Positions 1 to 11,345 of a stretch of 64,000 nt of DNA are shown in pieces. The notes beneath the pieces were generated by a model. The model was not told the DNA's origin. It saw only the letters and a program-made list of their open reading frames with translations, and ran no database searches. The position numbers and the translations under genes are program-made. Source of the stretch: Dichetophora obliterata (Eukaryota; Arthropoda; Insecta; Diptera; Sciomyzidae); NCBI GenBank assembly GCA_963920525.1, contig OY986436.1:179942361-180006360 (forward strand). Direction: 5' to 3'. The number at the start of each line of letters is the position of its first letter. Position 1 is the first letter of the stretch.

Positions 1-300
1 AAAATTATAGCTAAAAATAAAATTAGAGTTTCTGTAAATCTCTAAAAAAAAGTTTAGAATCGCAGCAATCGCTAAAAATTTAGCTATGACAGCTTTAATT
101 TTATTCTTCGTTAAAAGCTCGTTCAGTCTCTAAATTTTTAGCATGAAAATAGGCGATGGAGTTTTTCAGAATAGCAATATCGCTAAAAACTATTAATTTA
201 GCTTTAGCGGTGGAGATTTAGCTTTAGCGTTTTTCAGAATCCACCCTCAGATCTGCCGCAATAATTTTTCTGGTTTTCATTCATTGTTCTGACACAAACA
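1..300. other. AT-rich stretch with repeated GCTAAAAA motifs, no gene
   Basis: Short direct and inverted copies of GCTAAAAA / TTTTTAGC and two copies of TTTAGCTTTAGCG occur between 60 and 240. This looks like part of a foldback repeat cut by the window edge. No coding potential is seen. Confidence 0.3.
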
Positions 301-307
301 TTTAAAC

Positions 308-1140
308 AAAACATATCTGCAAACCAAAATATCAGAAAAAAACAGATCCTACACATTCATACATTACTCGATTCTTGAAGCATGAGTGTTTTATAAATTG
401 GAATTTTTGTGCATGTCAAGACAATGAATGTGTTTTAAAATCCTTTAGGAATGAAGTAGGCCAACCAAATTTAAATTATAAATCGAGGGACCTAATGCCC
501 ACATATCTGCAAGCCAAAGTATTAATAAATAACAGATCTTCAACGTTCATACTGCGTTACTTGATTATTTTTAAAGCTTAGTATGCTGTAGGAACAAAAA
601 AAATGTTCATAAGAAATACATTGAGATTTTTGACAACGAACAGGCAGCGAAATTTCTTTTCGCCAGCTAGTACGCTGTAGAAACGAAAATTATTACTATG
701 TTGCCAAATTTCCATTCGTGAGTGGAAAGTTGAAATATCAAAATTTCGCTGTCGATTATATGCCCGTACATTTAATTTGCGCGGAAATTTGCCATTCAAC
801 AATAAAAAATAAGTAGTAAGTATGTTTAAGTGTTGAATTTGTTATTTAATAAATTTATTGTTGCATTTATGTGTACTCTTGCCCTTTATAGGATATAAAA
901 TTGTAGCAATAAAAATATGAATCTGTCAACCATAACAGCAAGTGCTTTTTCTCCACACAAAATTTTGACTCTACACCAAAATTTCGCGTGTAGAGTTATA
1001 TGCCCAAAAATTTTCGTTCCTACAGCATACTAAGCTTAAGACTGAAATTTTTATAAATTGGAATTTTTGTGCATGCCAAAACAATGAATGTGTTCTAAAA
1101 TCCGTTTGGAGAGAGGTAGGCCAGCCAAATTTTAAACTAT
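308..1140. repeat. Tandem duplication, units of about 192 bp, interrupted by a MITE
   Basis: The stretch 308-477 (CATATCTGCAAACC... to ...GTAGGCCAACC) recurs from about 500. The second copy is split by the inserted element at 575-1036 and resumes at about 1040 to 1140 (TTATAAATTGGAATTTTTG at both 390 and 1053). Confidence 0.7.
575..1036. mobile_element. MITE, 462 bp, target duplication TAA
   Basis: Terminal inverted repeats begin AGCTTAGTATGCTGTAGGAAC at both ends, flanked by TAA at 572-574 and 1037-1039. A 3-bp TAA/TTA target is typical of PIF/Harbinger-type elements. There is no transposase, so it is non-autonomous. It interrupts the second unit of the flanking tandem duplication, which shows it inserted after the duplication. 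Confidence 0.75.
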
Positions 1141-1393
1141 TGTTAAGTCACTGAATACTTAACATTCGGTAAATAAAAGTTTTCAAAAATTTTGTTTCCC
1201 TAATTTCCAGAAACATTCAAATCTTCAAACTCGTTTTCCCAAAAACTACAAAAAAGCACATTTATGGTTTTGGCATGCAGGTGACGATATGTGGAATATA
1301 AAGAAGGAAACATTGGTGAAGAAGATTTTCAGATACATATAGAAAAAAAAACTAAGCACTTGTGTAGGGGCAAAAAATAAGGTGATTGACAGC

Positions 1394-2060
1394 ATGTCAT
1401 CTGAAGTTTTAGTTACAATGGATATGCCGAGTGTATTGTTATGCCCAAAGTTATTGGTTTCTGAGCAGTATTATAAAATTAAATTAGCAATACACAATTT
1501 TACGAAGCCGATGCCGGTGTTACATCTAATAATATAACAAGTTGTATTATTCATTTTATAAAATAGAACTGTAAATTTGTGCAGAAAGTTATTTTGATAT
1601 CAGATGGATGTGGATATCAAAACAAAAATAAGTTTAGCTTTGGCTAATATTTCACTAACATTAGAAATTGAAATTGAGCAACTGATATTGGAAAAAGGTC
1701 ACACTATGATGGAAGTTGTTAGCGTGCACTTATCTTTAGAATACCTGTTCAAGCCCAAAATATATTTACCTTCTGATTATATATGCCGTATGAGACAAGC
1801 AAGACCATCAAAACCGCAAATAGTTAATTTTTTTTGTCTAACACTTAAGGTAATTTCAGGTAATTTCACTACAATCTGGCCAAGTAAAAAGTCTGGTGAT
1901 GATACTGTTAATAACATTCGTTAAATATTTTATAAAGATGGTGATATAAAATTCAAGCTACGACGTTCTGAAGATTGGCAAACATTGCCACAGAGAAGAC
2001 TCGGCAAAAGAGAGAGTTGAAGAAAATAACTTCTATACTTGTCCCTTAAAAATTGAAAAA
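1394..2060 (+). pseudogene. Decayed transposon-type protein fragment, family not identified
   Basis: Several frames carry pieces that read like one protein: MSSEVLVTMDMPSVLLCPK near 1394, then SDGCGYQNKNK near 1600, and IEQLILEKGHTMMEV at about 1670-1710 followed by LPSDYICRMRQARPS at about 1770-1810. I recall similar GHT-M-E-V-x-SVH proteins as repetitive, probably transposon-borne, in insects, but I cannot name the family. Frameshifts and stops show it is dead. Confidence 0.4.
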
Positions 2061-2394
2061 ACTAAATACAATCATCTACAAGCGCTTAAAAAAATATATG
2101 CACCGGGATTTTAGATTCATTTATGATAATGTTCATCATTGATAAAATGAAATGCTTCAAATAACTCTCAATTGCATTTTTAAACTAGACTAGTTGCCCT
2201 ACATAAAATACCACTATTGCTACCACTTCGCTATGGTAAGCCAATCAAAATTTTTTTGTAAAGCTTTCTATAGTTATTTAAAAACTAAATGAAAATTACA
2301 ATTTTTGCCAAATATTGCGAAATGAAAAATAAATGGGTTTTTTGTGTCCTGAAAGGCTGTCAAAAAACACAACCATTATTGACGATATGTAAGA

Positions 2395-2541
2395 AAATAT
2401 ATGCTGGAACAACAAAATCAAAACTTCGGACAAGGTTAGCCGCTCAGAAATCGGACAACAGAACAAGAAAAGAAACAATTGCCAACAAAACAACGTTACC
2501 AGCCCACTGTGTTACCGCTGGACACTCAAGAAATAAATTAT
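2395..2541 (+). pseudogene. Penelope-type GIY-YIG endonuclease fragment
   Basis: The frame reads YAGTTKSKLRTRLAAQKSD and then LPAHCVTAGHS. This fits the second half of the GIY-YIG endonuclease (Y-V/A-G, then L-x-TR-x-x-x-H/Q) found at the C-terminus of Penelope-like retroelements, with the terminal A-H-C...G-H pattern. The reverse transcriptase is absent. The foldback just downstream (2628-3006) could belong to the same element. Confidence 0.5.
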
Positions 2542-2627
2542 AAAAAAACGATACACAATCGAAATGCTACATATAATAAACACACCCGCTACAAAACGAA
2601 TGAACTACAAAACAGACACGGAATAAA

Positions 2628-3006
2628 AACTTTTTAACAAAAAACCATCTTCAAAACCACTTTAGTATTATATTGGAAATCTTATTATTATAAATTTTTT
2701 GTATTATTATCATAAATATACTAATTTCTTCATGAATAAAAAACCTTTAAAGCTTTATTTCATAAAAGTCTGATTATATTGATAAGCACCGACTTTAAAG
2801 GTTTCTTATTCATGGAGAAATTAATATATTTATGACAATAATACAAAATAGAAAAAATTATAATAATAAGATTTCCAATATAATACTATATATAAATAAA
2901 CTATCAAATTCGACCAAGAATCCATGTGAAAAGTAATTTAAAATTATTTTTTACTTTGTAGTGGTTTTGAAGTTGTTTTTTTTTTTTTTTGTTAAAAAGT
3001 TTTTAT
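2628..3006. repeat. Imperfect inverted repeat, arms of about 110-170 bp
   Basis: The stretch from AAAAACTTTTTAACAAAAAA (about 2628) through AACCTTTAAAG (2757) is repeated in reverse complement from CTTTAAAGGTTTC (about 2792) to TTGTTAAAAAGTTTTT (3004). The arms are AT-rich. The inverted organisation may be a remnant of Penelope-type inverted terminal structure. Confidence 0.6.
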
Positions 3007-3067
3007 TTCTTCCTTTTTAGAGATTATGATAACAATTTTTCCCATTCTTGTAACGAATTTTCGTAAC

Positions 3068-4190
3068 CTAATGTCAACATTACCTGAGAAACAGTATATT
3101 TCTTATATTTCCTTGCCCTTTTGTCCAATAACGCCTTCTTTCTTGACCGTAAATTTTCATAATTATGCCTACCTCTGTACCTAATTTCAGTATCCTAGTG
3201 TCAATATTATTCAAGTTACGGCGTTTTTCCAATATTGCCACGCCTTTTGTTGAACAGCGCCTACTTTTATGACCGTAATTTGTAATAATTGTTCCAACCC
3301 CTGTACCAATTTCCAGTACCCTAGTGTCAATATTAACTGAGATACAATATTTTTCTTATATTGCCACGCCCTTTTGTCCAACAACGCCCACTTTTTCACA
3401 GAACATTTTCATAATTATGCCTACCCCTGTACCTAATTTCAGTATCCTAGTGTCAATATTATTCAAGTTACGGCGTTTTTCCAATATTGCAACGCCTTCT
3501 GTTGAACAGCGCCTACTTTTTTAACCGTAATTTGTAATAATTGTTCCAACCCCTGTACCAATTTCCAGTACCCTAGTGTCAATATTAACTGATATACAAT
3601 ATTTTTCTTATATTGCCACGCCCTTTTGTCCAACAACGCCCACTTTCTTCACAGTAAATTTTCATTATTATGCTTACCCCTGTACCTAGTTTCAGTACCC
3701 TAGTGTCAATATTATTCGAGTTACAGCGTTTTTATTATATCCGCCACGCCCTTTATCGAATAACGATCACTTTTGACCATAATTTGTATTAGTAGTTCCT
3801 ACCCCTGTACCAATTTCTAGTAGCCTAGTGTCAATACTAACTGAGATACAGTATTTTTCTTATATTGCCACGCCCTTTTGTCCAACAACGCCCACTTTCT
3901 TCACAGTAAATTTTCATAATTATGCCTACCCCTGTACCTAATTTCAGTACCCTAGTGTCAATAGTATTCGAGTTACAGCGTTTTTCTAATATTGCCACGC
4001 TCTTTATCGAAGAACGCCCACTTTTTTAACATAGTTTTTAATAATTGTGCCTACCCCTGTACTAAATTTCAGTACTCTAGTGTTAATACTATTCAATATA
4101 CAAAGTTTTTCTTACATACATCGAATACCGTCCACCTCCGCGTCTAATATCTCTATCTGTTGACAAAAAATTGTGGCAATCGGGCAAGTC
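3068..4190. repeat. Tandem array, about 126-bp unit, two alternating variants (252-bp higher-order unit)
   Basis: The landmark CTAGTGTCAATA recurs at 3195, 3321, 3447, 3573, 3700, 3825, 3952 and 4077, with an earlier variant at 3068. Spacing is therefore 125-127 bp. Alternate units share features (GAACAGCGCCTACTTTT versus CAACAACGCCCACTTT; CCAATTTCCAG versus CTAATTTCAG), giving an A-B arrangement. About nine units are present. Short frames crossing it are not genes. Confidence 0.85.
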
Positions 4191-4690
4191 CTTTAGGAGA
4201 TATCGATGTACATACATTTAAAAAAAAAAGCCAACCAACTTGAGAACCACCTCCTTTTTGAAGTCGGTTAAAAATGCGCATATATTTACAGACAACTAAT
4301 GGTAGCGCTACCTTGGTTCACGATGATTTTCTCTGAATGTGTTGCTACTCTACACGTCAGAAGTTAAATTCAATTTAATTATATTTAATTTTTATGTAAA
4401 TTTAATTCAATTGCAAAGGTTTCTCTCTTAAATTTGCTGCGTTCTTTCTGTGTTTATTAATTTAACAGCGTCAGTAGCAGCATCTGACAGTTTATCAAAC
4501 AGTTGTGTTCATGTAGCATAGAATTTATTCGCTCGATTAAATAGCGTCCGCTGCCTAATCAGTTTTAGTTATCGCTCCCAAAATTCGACCATTCAGCGAA
4601 TTTTCACACAACAGCTGCCAACTGTTGTCTGCGCTGAATGCGGCCATTCACAACAAGTGGGCAATATTCCTATTCGTACATACAATTTAT
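4191..4690. other. No gene seen
   Basis: This stretch follows the tandem array (shared phrase AACCACCTCCTTTTTGAAG near 4245) and precedes the mariner relic. I see no coding or structural signal that I can support. Confidence 0.3.
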
Positions 4691-4699
4691 GTGTTCTTA

Positions 4700-5415
4700 T
4701 AAGTAGTAGTTCTTATGTTGGCCGATCGCAGAGTTAAAGTGCACGAGATTGTTGAGGATGTAGGCATCACAAAGGAATGAATGTGGAACGTTTTGCAAAA
4801 TCATTTGGATATGAAAAAACTATCCGCAAGATGGGTGCCACGTTTACTCACTCGACCATTAACGCGATCGTGTGACTGATTCAAATGCGTGTTTGGAGAT
4901 GTTGAATAAAAATAACAAGGACTTTTTCCCGTCGATAAGTAACCGTAAACGAAACATGGAACCTTCACTACACACCAGAGACAAAGGAACTTTTGAGATA
5001 AACGCGGTATAATCTACATCGATGGCCTTCAATCGAAAAAAACGATCAATGGCGAATACTATGCAGCCGAATTGGAGAAATGTCCCTATTAGGCGAAGAA
5101 AAAAGTGCTCTTCCATCAAGACAATTCGCGCGTTCACCATGCCCAGCTTTCATAGCCAAATTCCATTAATTCAAGTACGAATTGCTTCCTCATCCAGCAT
5201 ATTCTCCAGATTTGGTCCCCTCCGGCTATTTTCCGTTTTCAAACCTGAAGAAATGGCTCGGCGGAAAGAGATTCACCACCAGAGAGGAGCTCATCACCGA
5301 AACAGAGGCCTATTTTGAGGACCTTCCGAAAACGTATTTTTCGGGTGCTATCAAAAAATTGGAGGAACGTTGGACGAAATGGTTCTACCTAAAGGGAGAC
5401 TTTATTGAGAAATAA
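4700..5415 (+). pseudogene. Mariner transposase pseudogene
   Basis: Frames stitched by shifts and stops follow a mariner transposase: DRRVKVHEIVEDVGIT near 4722, WVPRLLT near 4830, INGEYYAAELEK near 5047, LFHQDN-x-RVHHA near 5107, LPHPAYSPDL at 5185 and then LKKWLGGKRF, ending W-x-K-W-F-Y-L-K-G-D. The catalytic D,D34D region is recognisable but broken by many stops. It lies in intron 16, less than 110 bp from exon 16. The downstream TTTTTTACGGAACTATCAAACG (about 5451) looks like the terminal inverted repeat. Confidence 0.85.
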
Positions 5416-5517
5416 AACCTTTTTTGCCGTAAAAATCATTCCTTGTATCATTTTTTACGGAACTATCAAACGGAGCCTGTATATATGCTCTACGCATAGA
5501 AAGACCATTTAACACAC

Positions 5518-5954
5518 CTTTGATGAACATGAATGGTTACCATTGTCTCAAAACGAATTCGATCCAATGCTGTTAAATCTTTTACAGTCAGATCGATAAA
5601 ATGATTGAGCAGATTGAGAAACTTAGTGTTGGTACGCTTCATAATTGTCTTGTCTGTGCGACTCTTGCGCAAAGCGTATTCAGCGTCTCGTGTCCACAAC
5701 AGTTGTACACCCAACAGACCAGCTTGACCGCAAAACGAAGGAAACTCTTCGGCAAAATTGAATTCAGGATCAGTTAGGCTTACCGCCATGCTAGCCAAAA
5801 TTGTACGCATGGTGTCCTGCATTTCCTTCAGCAGCTTAGAAAGCCACATTTCTACACTGCCCGCACACTGCAGAGCATTTTCCAGTTGAACTTTTTCGCC
5901 ATTCATGGAGTTTAGTGCGACGATAACATCGTTGGTACGCTCTTGGAAGTCAAC
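5518..5954 (-). CDS. Dnah5/8-like: Dynein heavy chain exon 16 (residues 1742-1886, linker)
   Basis: This 437-nt exon begins VDFQERTND after AACAG. It contains VEMWLSKLL, GLLGVQLLWTRDAE and ends ETMVTIHVHQ plus two bases of arginine at donor GTGTGT. The family continues from here toward AAA1, but no continuation exists between 5517 and 1, so the next intron runs off the window. Confidence 0.95.
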
Positions 5955-6031
5955 CTGTTTGGGATAAGAAAAAGAAAACAACAAGAAATCAACGTGTTAC
6001 TTCAAGACACTATCAAGGTGAAGGTACTCAC

Positions 6032-6171
6032 AAAGGCGACCGCATCAAAGATACTCAACAAATGTGGCTGAATGGATGTTGGATCTGAGGCTTGGCCGAG
6101 AATCTCCAACAGAACAGGATCGGAAACGAAGAAGAAACGTGGAAACAGCAAACGCTTTGATTCCAAGTAAC
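6032..6171 (-). CDS. Dnah5/8-like: Dynein heavy chain exon 15 (residues 1695-1741, linker)
   Basis: This 140-nt exon lies between ATGTAG and GTGAGT. It encodes [17 protein letters not shown] followed by LLEILGQ, the universally conserved K-R-x-x-F-P-R-F-F-F-x-S/D linker motif. It is read in a different frame from the surrounding open stretches, so it is easily missed. Confidence 0.95.
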
Positions 6172-6231
6172 CTACATGTCACAAATTTGATTCCATTTAC
6201 TACCTTAAAATTGTCAATTCGGACTTTATAC

Positions 6232-6989
6232 CTGTGAGTGACTTCTGACAAGTCTCCAATTGGTCAAGCAACCAAGTCAACATGGTGGCGAGTGATTCAT
6301 CGCCCGTACAACACTCTACTGCGTTGGGTACCTCACGAGCACGAAACATGATTCTCACATAGTTCTTGTCAATATTTGTGAATCGTTTTGCTTCCAGTGG
6401 CAACTGTTTGGCAATATCACCACCCACAAATACAGCTTCCAGATAGATCCACAAATTCTGCACTATTAACCACTTCTCCAAAATTTCACCCGTATTCACC
6501 AACTTTCCCAACCACAGCTGAATATCCTTTTTGAACGGAGTATTGTAGCGGTTTGAGGCCAAAGAATTCATCACCATTAAGCTGTCTTCAAGTGCCGCAA
6601 TTATGTCCAATGTTTCTCCGCCCTTCAGCACCAAATCGCCACGATTCTTGAAGGCACCCAACTGTATGTTGACATTGCCCCAATCGGAAATGACCTGCTT
6701 TAGTTTAGCCTCAATATCCAATTCCTTGCTGGCACCCACGCAGATATCCTCAACATCATCCTTGTGCTTGAGTATAGGTGCTTCCAGAAGCTTACCCAAG
6801 GTAAACTTGGGGCTAGTAACATCATAGTCGGTACCTAGAAGTTTGTTTAATCGAACCCAATGACGATCTTTCATTGCTTTGTTGGTCATTAATTCAAGTA
6901 GCGGGCATGTTTCGTTGAAGTCATCGATTTTATTCTTCAAATCAATAAAAGCCGGCCATGTTTGCATGCCCTTGGGTAGCTTGCGACAT
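6232..6989 (-). CDS. Dnah5/8-like: Dynein heavy chain exon 14 (residues 1442-1695, linker start)
   Basis: This 758-nt exon begins [11 protein letters not shown] after TGTTTAG. It carries the DHC_N2 hallmarks: [31 protein letters not shown], and then [20 protein letters not shown] followed by F-x-NID. These are the most conserved parts of the dynein linker, the element that swings during the power stroke. It ends one base into a glycine codon at donor GTATAA. Confidence 0.96.
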
Positions 6990-7408
6990 CTAAACAGAGA
7001 AAGATTTTGTATATATTTCAGTCAAATTCAAGTAACAACGGATGAGGCATAATTACACCAAAGGACGCTACAACTGCTTTGAAGATAAGAGCTATATACG
7101 ATCAAAAATCTTGGACTAAATTCTAGTAAAACCTGTATTGCATATATGACGACATTAAAACTGTATTAAAATTTAATCGACGCAAATTTAATCAAATATT
7201 AAAATTGAGTTTTATTCCCTCATGGGACTAATAGCCTTATTCTAGTGATTGACAACTGAAAATTTATTGACAAGTTAGTCTTTTATATGCTATGTTTTTG
7301 GTTCATGCAGTTGGAAACTTAGAAAATGTTTCGCAAAATTGATTGTTATGAATATTTTTTTCTAGTGTTGAAAGTTTTGTCAATCAATGATCAATTACAT
7401 TTTATAAT

Positions 7409-7805
7409 AGGGGTATTCACGGGTTGATGCGAAACGCAGTTGCAAGATTGCGAATCGCTTCGCTCCAACAACAAACACAGAAGCAATTTTGCAACTCTTC
7501 TTGAATTACGCACTGCCCAAACCTATTGCGAGAACGCACAAGCAGTGCTGCTAAACAGCTGATTCATATTTTGGTTGTTCTCAAATATAGTTGCCACCTG
7601 GGTAAAACTTTAAAAAGCTTAAGTTTTTACGTTAATTCTAACCACTTTTTATGATTTTTGAATGAGGTGACAATATATTTACTGTTCATTCGAAATATAA
7701 CTTTTATTGCATAATTATGTTACAATATTGATGTTCACGCGTTAGTGCACAAAATATCTTGCATTTTAACACTCTTGCAATTCACAACAACCAGTGAATA
7801 CCCTT
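7409..7805. mobile_element. MITE, 397 bp, target duplication AAT (intron 13)
   Basis: The ends AGGGGTATTCAC and GTGAATACCCTT are inverted repeats flanked by AAT at 7406-7408 and 7806-7808. The same terminal motif occurs in the element at 44554-44799, so they are one family. No transposase is present. Confidence 0.7.
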
Positions 7806-7907
7806 AATAAGAAATTTTCACACTTGTCAATCACCAGAATAAGGCTATAAATCTTAACTCATGTTTGTATTAAATAATTTTCGGCAAAAATAAAAATAAC
7901 GGAGCCT

Positions 7908-7982
7908 GTGGTGTTCGAACCCACTACGCTTAGGTTATAAGTTAATGGCTCTACCAGCTGCTCTATAAAACCTTATGTATAG
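7908..7982 (-). pseudogene. tRNA-like relic or tRNA-derived SINE piece
   Basis: On the minus strand the sequence has an A-box-like GCAGCTGGTAGAGC, a possible anticodon loop with TAT, and a B-box GGGTTCGAACACC with an almost complete T-stem. The acceptor arms do not pair (GGTTTTA against AGGCTCC), so it is not a functional tRNA. No SINE tail could be defined. Confidence 0.45.
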
Positions 7983-9609
7983 AAAATTTATAAACATGCA
8001 TAAGAATCGAATTAAGCCGAGTGCTGCTTTCTTAGAGTTTTCCAACATGTATTAAATATTATTCCAGATTTTATTATAAAATTTTCTAATATTTTGAAGA
8101 GTTTAAATTCTAATAGAACAAGTATTCTAAAAATAAGTCCGAAATATTTGAAAACATCGTAAAGAAACAAACGACGGATTTGTGTTCAAATTTAAACGGG
8201 TTATTACACTGCGTTACACACATGTTGTCCAAAGAACCAAATATATATTTTCGGAAAGCGGGGAAAAAATAAAAACACACGTGTACGTCTTTTTTCATAT
8301 ATAAGTCAGAACTTTTTTGTTTGTATGTTTTAATTTCTGTGGTGCCACATAGTGGGATGACTCCATATGTTTCTTGGAAAAAATAGAAGGAGTTTGAATT
8401 TGATGAAACTTCATTTCTAAAAGTATAATGATACGCTGGTTTCAAAATTGGTATCGGTTTTTAGTACCGGTTTCGGTTTGTTAAAGAGCCGAAAGTATTG
8501 TTCAACTATAGTGTGAGTAAAAATTACGCAAAAGTAGCACAATTCATTACGGTGCTTCGTACGTGGTAGCCAAATTGTTGGAGCAGCGTATTTTATTGTT
8601 GCCTTCCATCCGTAAGCTTGCATAAATATCTATAGCAATAGTCGCACACAACTTCAGGAGTTTACCACAAGTAAGGAACATAACCAGTCTTGAATATTTT
8701 CTGAAACGAACTGACCACTGTTTTCGTAATATTTTGCAAGTGTTTTCTAGGTGCGAATAAGCCACAAACGCAACAAAAGTTGTTTCTAAAAGCGTTAACA
8801 AAAGTTATTTCTAATTTTTCGTCGGAGACAAAAGCTGAAAAATATACAGCCCAATTCTGAATGATTACTCCCGGGAATCAGAAAAGTGAATTTTCGTTTT
8901 TAAGATAAAGTTGATTACTCCAACTTCTAAAGAAAAAAAAATTCAAATTCAATTCCCTTTTCAAAACTGGCTCAAGCATTAAAATCGGTTCTCCCATTCT
9001 GTTTTTATAGAAATTTTTATAATAGTATTACATTACAAGTGAACCTCCACGGTCCTTCGAAGCTTAAAAATCGATTTTCTCAAAATTCTGACCTGCTACA
9101 GCAAAACGCCGAAACACGTATTTCTTTATTTTGAGCGTATTTTCATATTCTGTAAACATTTCTCATGTGTACCAACCACTGTCGTACTGTGTAATCAGTA
9201 TACATTTTCTTTTGTTCATTTATTTTTCAAAGTGGACCATATCATAGTCGTAACGTCAGAACAATAAGTTTCAAATTCCTTTAATTTTTTTTTTATTGAA
9301 AAGTACTATGTTTTTTCATTGCACACACTTGAAAATATAATTGTGCAATGTTTTTATAATGGAATGAATATGAAAAATTTGAATAAATTAACCTAAATTA
9401 AAAAATTAGTTAAATTTAGAGTTTTTATTTACTTTTCGCTAAGATATTATTCCAGAAAAAGGGAGAAATAAATAAATGCGGAATTGTGCGTGTATGTATC
9501 TGGGAAAAATGCTTCTTAAACAATTCCATAATTTCAATTCAAAAAAGTACAATTTATCCATTTGTAAAAAGACAAAATTTTCTCAAATCGAAAATGTGTG
9601 TCTTTGATA
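7983..9609. other. Intron 13 sequence without a gene
   Basis: This AT-rich stretch holds no recognisable coding frame, RNA gene or convincing repeat boundary. Short frames on both strands lack any family resemblance. Confidence 0.3.
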
Positions 9610-10300
9610 ACACTGTGCGCTTTTTTGTATCTTTTTTCTCTGTATTTGATAATTTAAACGTTTTTCACTTTATTTTGGTATAAGGAATCTCGTGGTGACA
9701 TTCGTTTTACCACTTTACCGAACATTTTAAAACAAAATTTTCTTTTTTAATATATATCAAAAATTACTCAAGATATGCACTCATTGAACCATTAGTATTT
9801 TCATTTTGGCTTATTCGGCAAAGTTCTTTTTATAATTCTGGCCAACAACTTTGCTTAATAAATGAATATGACAAAATTGCTTCCAGTGGATCTTATCGAG
9901 TGATTCTTACAAAAAGTCAAACGAAAAAAATTCGAACAACATTGCGTATGAGTAACATTTTTTGCTTTGAAGCGTTGAAAGCGGGCAAGGCATATAATAT
10001 CGCTTATTAAAGGTTTAAAGACAATTTCAAATAATTTTTCGTGATATATTTGTTCAACAAAGTTGTTGGCAAGAATAATAGAAAGAAGTTTACTGAAAAA
10101 AACCAAAATGAATATCCTTATGATTCAAGAGTTCTCAACATCCAAATGAGTGCATATCTGGACTAATTAAAAAAAAATTGCACTAAAGTCTTCGGTAAAG
10201 TGGCAAAACGGATGTTACCACGAGATTCCTCACATTTAAATTAAGTGAAAAACGTTGAAATTATTCAATACAGATTTTCGTGCCACACAGTGCAATTTAC
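9610..10300. repeat. Long foldback (inverted repeat) about 690 bp in intron 13
   Basis: The left arm (AACGTTTTTCACTT at 9658, GGAATCTCGTGG at 9684, ACTTTACCGAA at 9713, ATATGCACTCATT at 9773, CCAACAACTTTG at 9842) is repeated in reverse complement order on the right (ACAAAGTTGTTGG at 10059, AATGAGTGCATAT at 10145, TTCGGTAAAGT at 10191, CCACGAGATTCC at 10218, AAGTGAAAAACGTT at 10244). The arms are diverged and nearly meet at the centre. No clear target duplication was found. Confidence 0.75.
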
Positions 10301-10395
10301 CTCCCCCCCCCAAGATTTTTACAGATCTGTCGCTGATTGTCCGTCACTGTATTTTAGCACAGCATTTAGATTGTAGTGCAAAAAGTTTACCTTAC

Positions 10396-10814
10396 CTAAT
10401 TTGAAAATCTGCCAGTTCCGCACTAATCTTCTCAATATCGACCTCTGCCCATGGCATTTCATAGTAATCGGCAATTGTCTTCAGCACTTGAATATACAGC
10501 GAGTACAATCTATTCAAATAGTTGAACTCGCGTTTGCGTTGATGCAACAGCGGATACTCTGTAATAGGCAGCCCGAACAATTTTTCACCACTGCTATACA
10601 TTTCATATTTGCGCCATAATTCGTCAAAACGATTTTGAAACAAGAACACGCGATCGCTGGCCTCTTTGGCAGAGATGCCCTCTACCATGGGACCATTCAG
10701 TTCGAAATCTATATTGAACTCGTCGAATTCTCGTACAAATGTTGCAATGCCCTCATTAAGTTCTTTGAGTAGAGGACCCTCCATTTCGGAAATTTTGGTT
10801 GACACTTTCTTCGA
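10396..10814 (-). CDS. Dnah5/8-like: Dynein heavy chain exon 13 (residues 1303-1442)
   Basis: This 419-nt exon starts SKKVSTKI after AAATAG. It carries the conserved NGPM...EASDR...FQN-F block and the GEKLFGLP-x-x-Y-P motif, then the W-x-E-V-x-IEKI segment. It ends two bases into an arginine codon at GTAAGG. These motifs are diagnostic of the DNAH5/DNAH8 subfamily within DHC_N1/DHC_N2. Confidence 0.95.
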
Positions 10815-10872
10815 CTATTTAAAAATTGCATGATATAACACTATTTCTCAATACACTTAAATGCAAATTTAC

Positions 10873-11002
10873 ATTCTCCAACATTTTGTTGAAAGACAAC
10901 TGCAGGCTATCAACCTTGTCGTAATCATCTTGTTGAATAAAAATGTTATAATTAGCAAAAAGACCATAGGTGTCGGTAATTAAGCTTAAATTCATGTCCA
11001 TT
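10873..11002 (-). CDS. Dnah5/8-like: Dynein heavy chain exon 12 (residues 1259-1302)
   Basis: This 130-nt exon sits between CTTTTAG and GTAAAT. It encodes MDMNLSLITDTYGLF and ends FNKMLEN, aligning with the family Y-G/A-L-L...D-K-V-D motif (seen here as YDKVDSL). Confidence 0.9.
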
Positions 11003-11072
11003 CTAAAAGTATTGAAATGGATTTTAATATTATTAAATAAAAAAAATCGTAAAAAATCATAGTCGTAAATAC

Positions 11073-11280
11073 TCAATGTAATTATCGCGTATTTTTTCCA
11101 AACATAACATTGCCAGGCGCACATCATCCAAATCGTTTATAGGTTTGGCGAGTATGTTTTCCATTTCTGATATAAAATCAACCATTTCATCCAGCTGTTT
11201 TTTGTACTGCGCACTGAGTAATGTGCCCAGCATAGTTTTCCATTTCTTTGATTCTTCCACATATTTCGCAATAGCTTTTT
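11073..11280 (-). CDS. Dnah5/8-like: Dynein heavy chain exon 11 (residues 1190-1259)
   Basis: The acceptor TACAG precedes EKAIAKYVEESKKWK. The exon is 208 nt and contains the strongly conserved PINDLDDVRLAM motif of axonemal dyneins. It ends two bases into a glutamate codon at donor GTATTT. Confidence 0.92.
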
Positions 11281-11345
11281 CTGTATTGTTATTGCATGTG
11301 TTAGTTAAAGAGCATTGAAAAATTAAATAAGCATGATCTGCTTAC

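Noticed and set aside
3068..4190. Possible CRISPR-like array
   Set aside because: The units are 126 bp with no short repeat/unique spacer pattern, in a eukaryotic intron; it is a satellite-like tandem repeat.
7908..7982. Functional tRNA gene on the minus strand
   Set aside because: A-box and B-box are recognisable but the acceptor stem does not pair, so only a relic is claimed.
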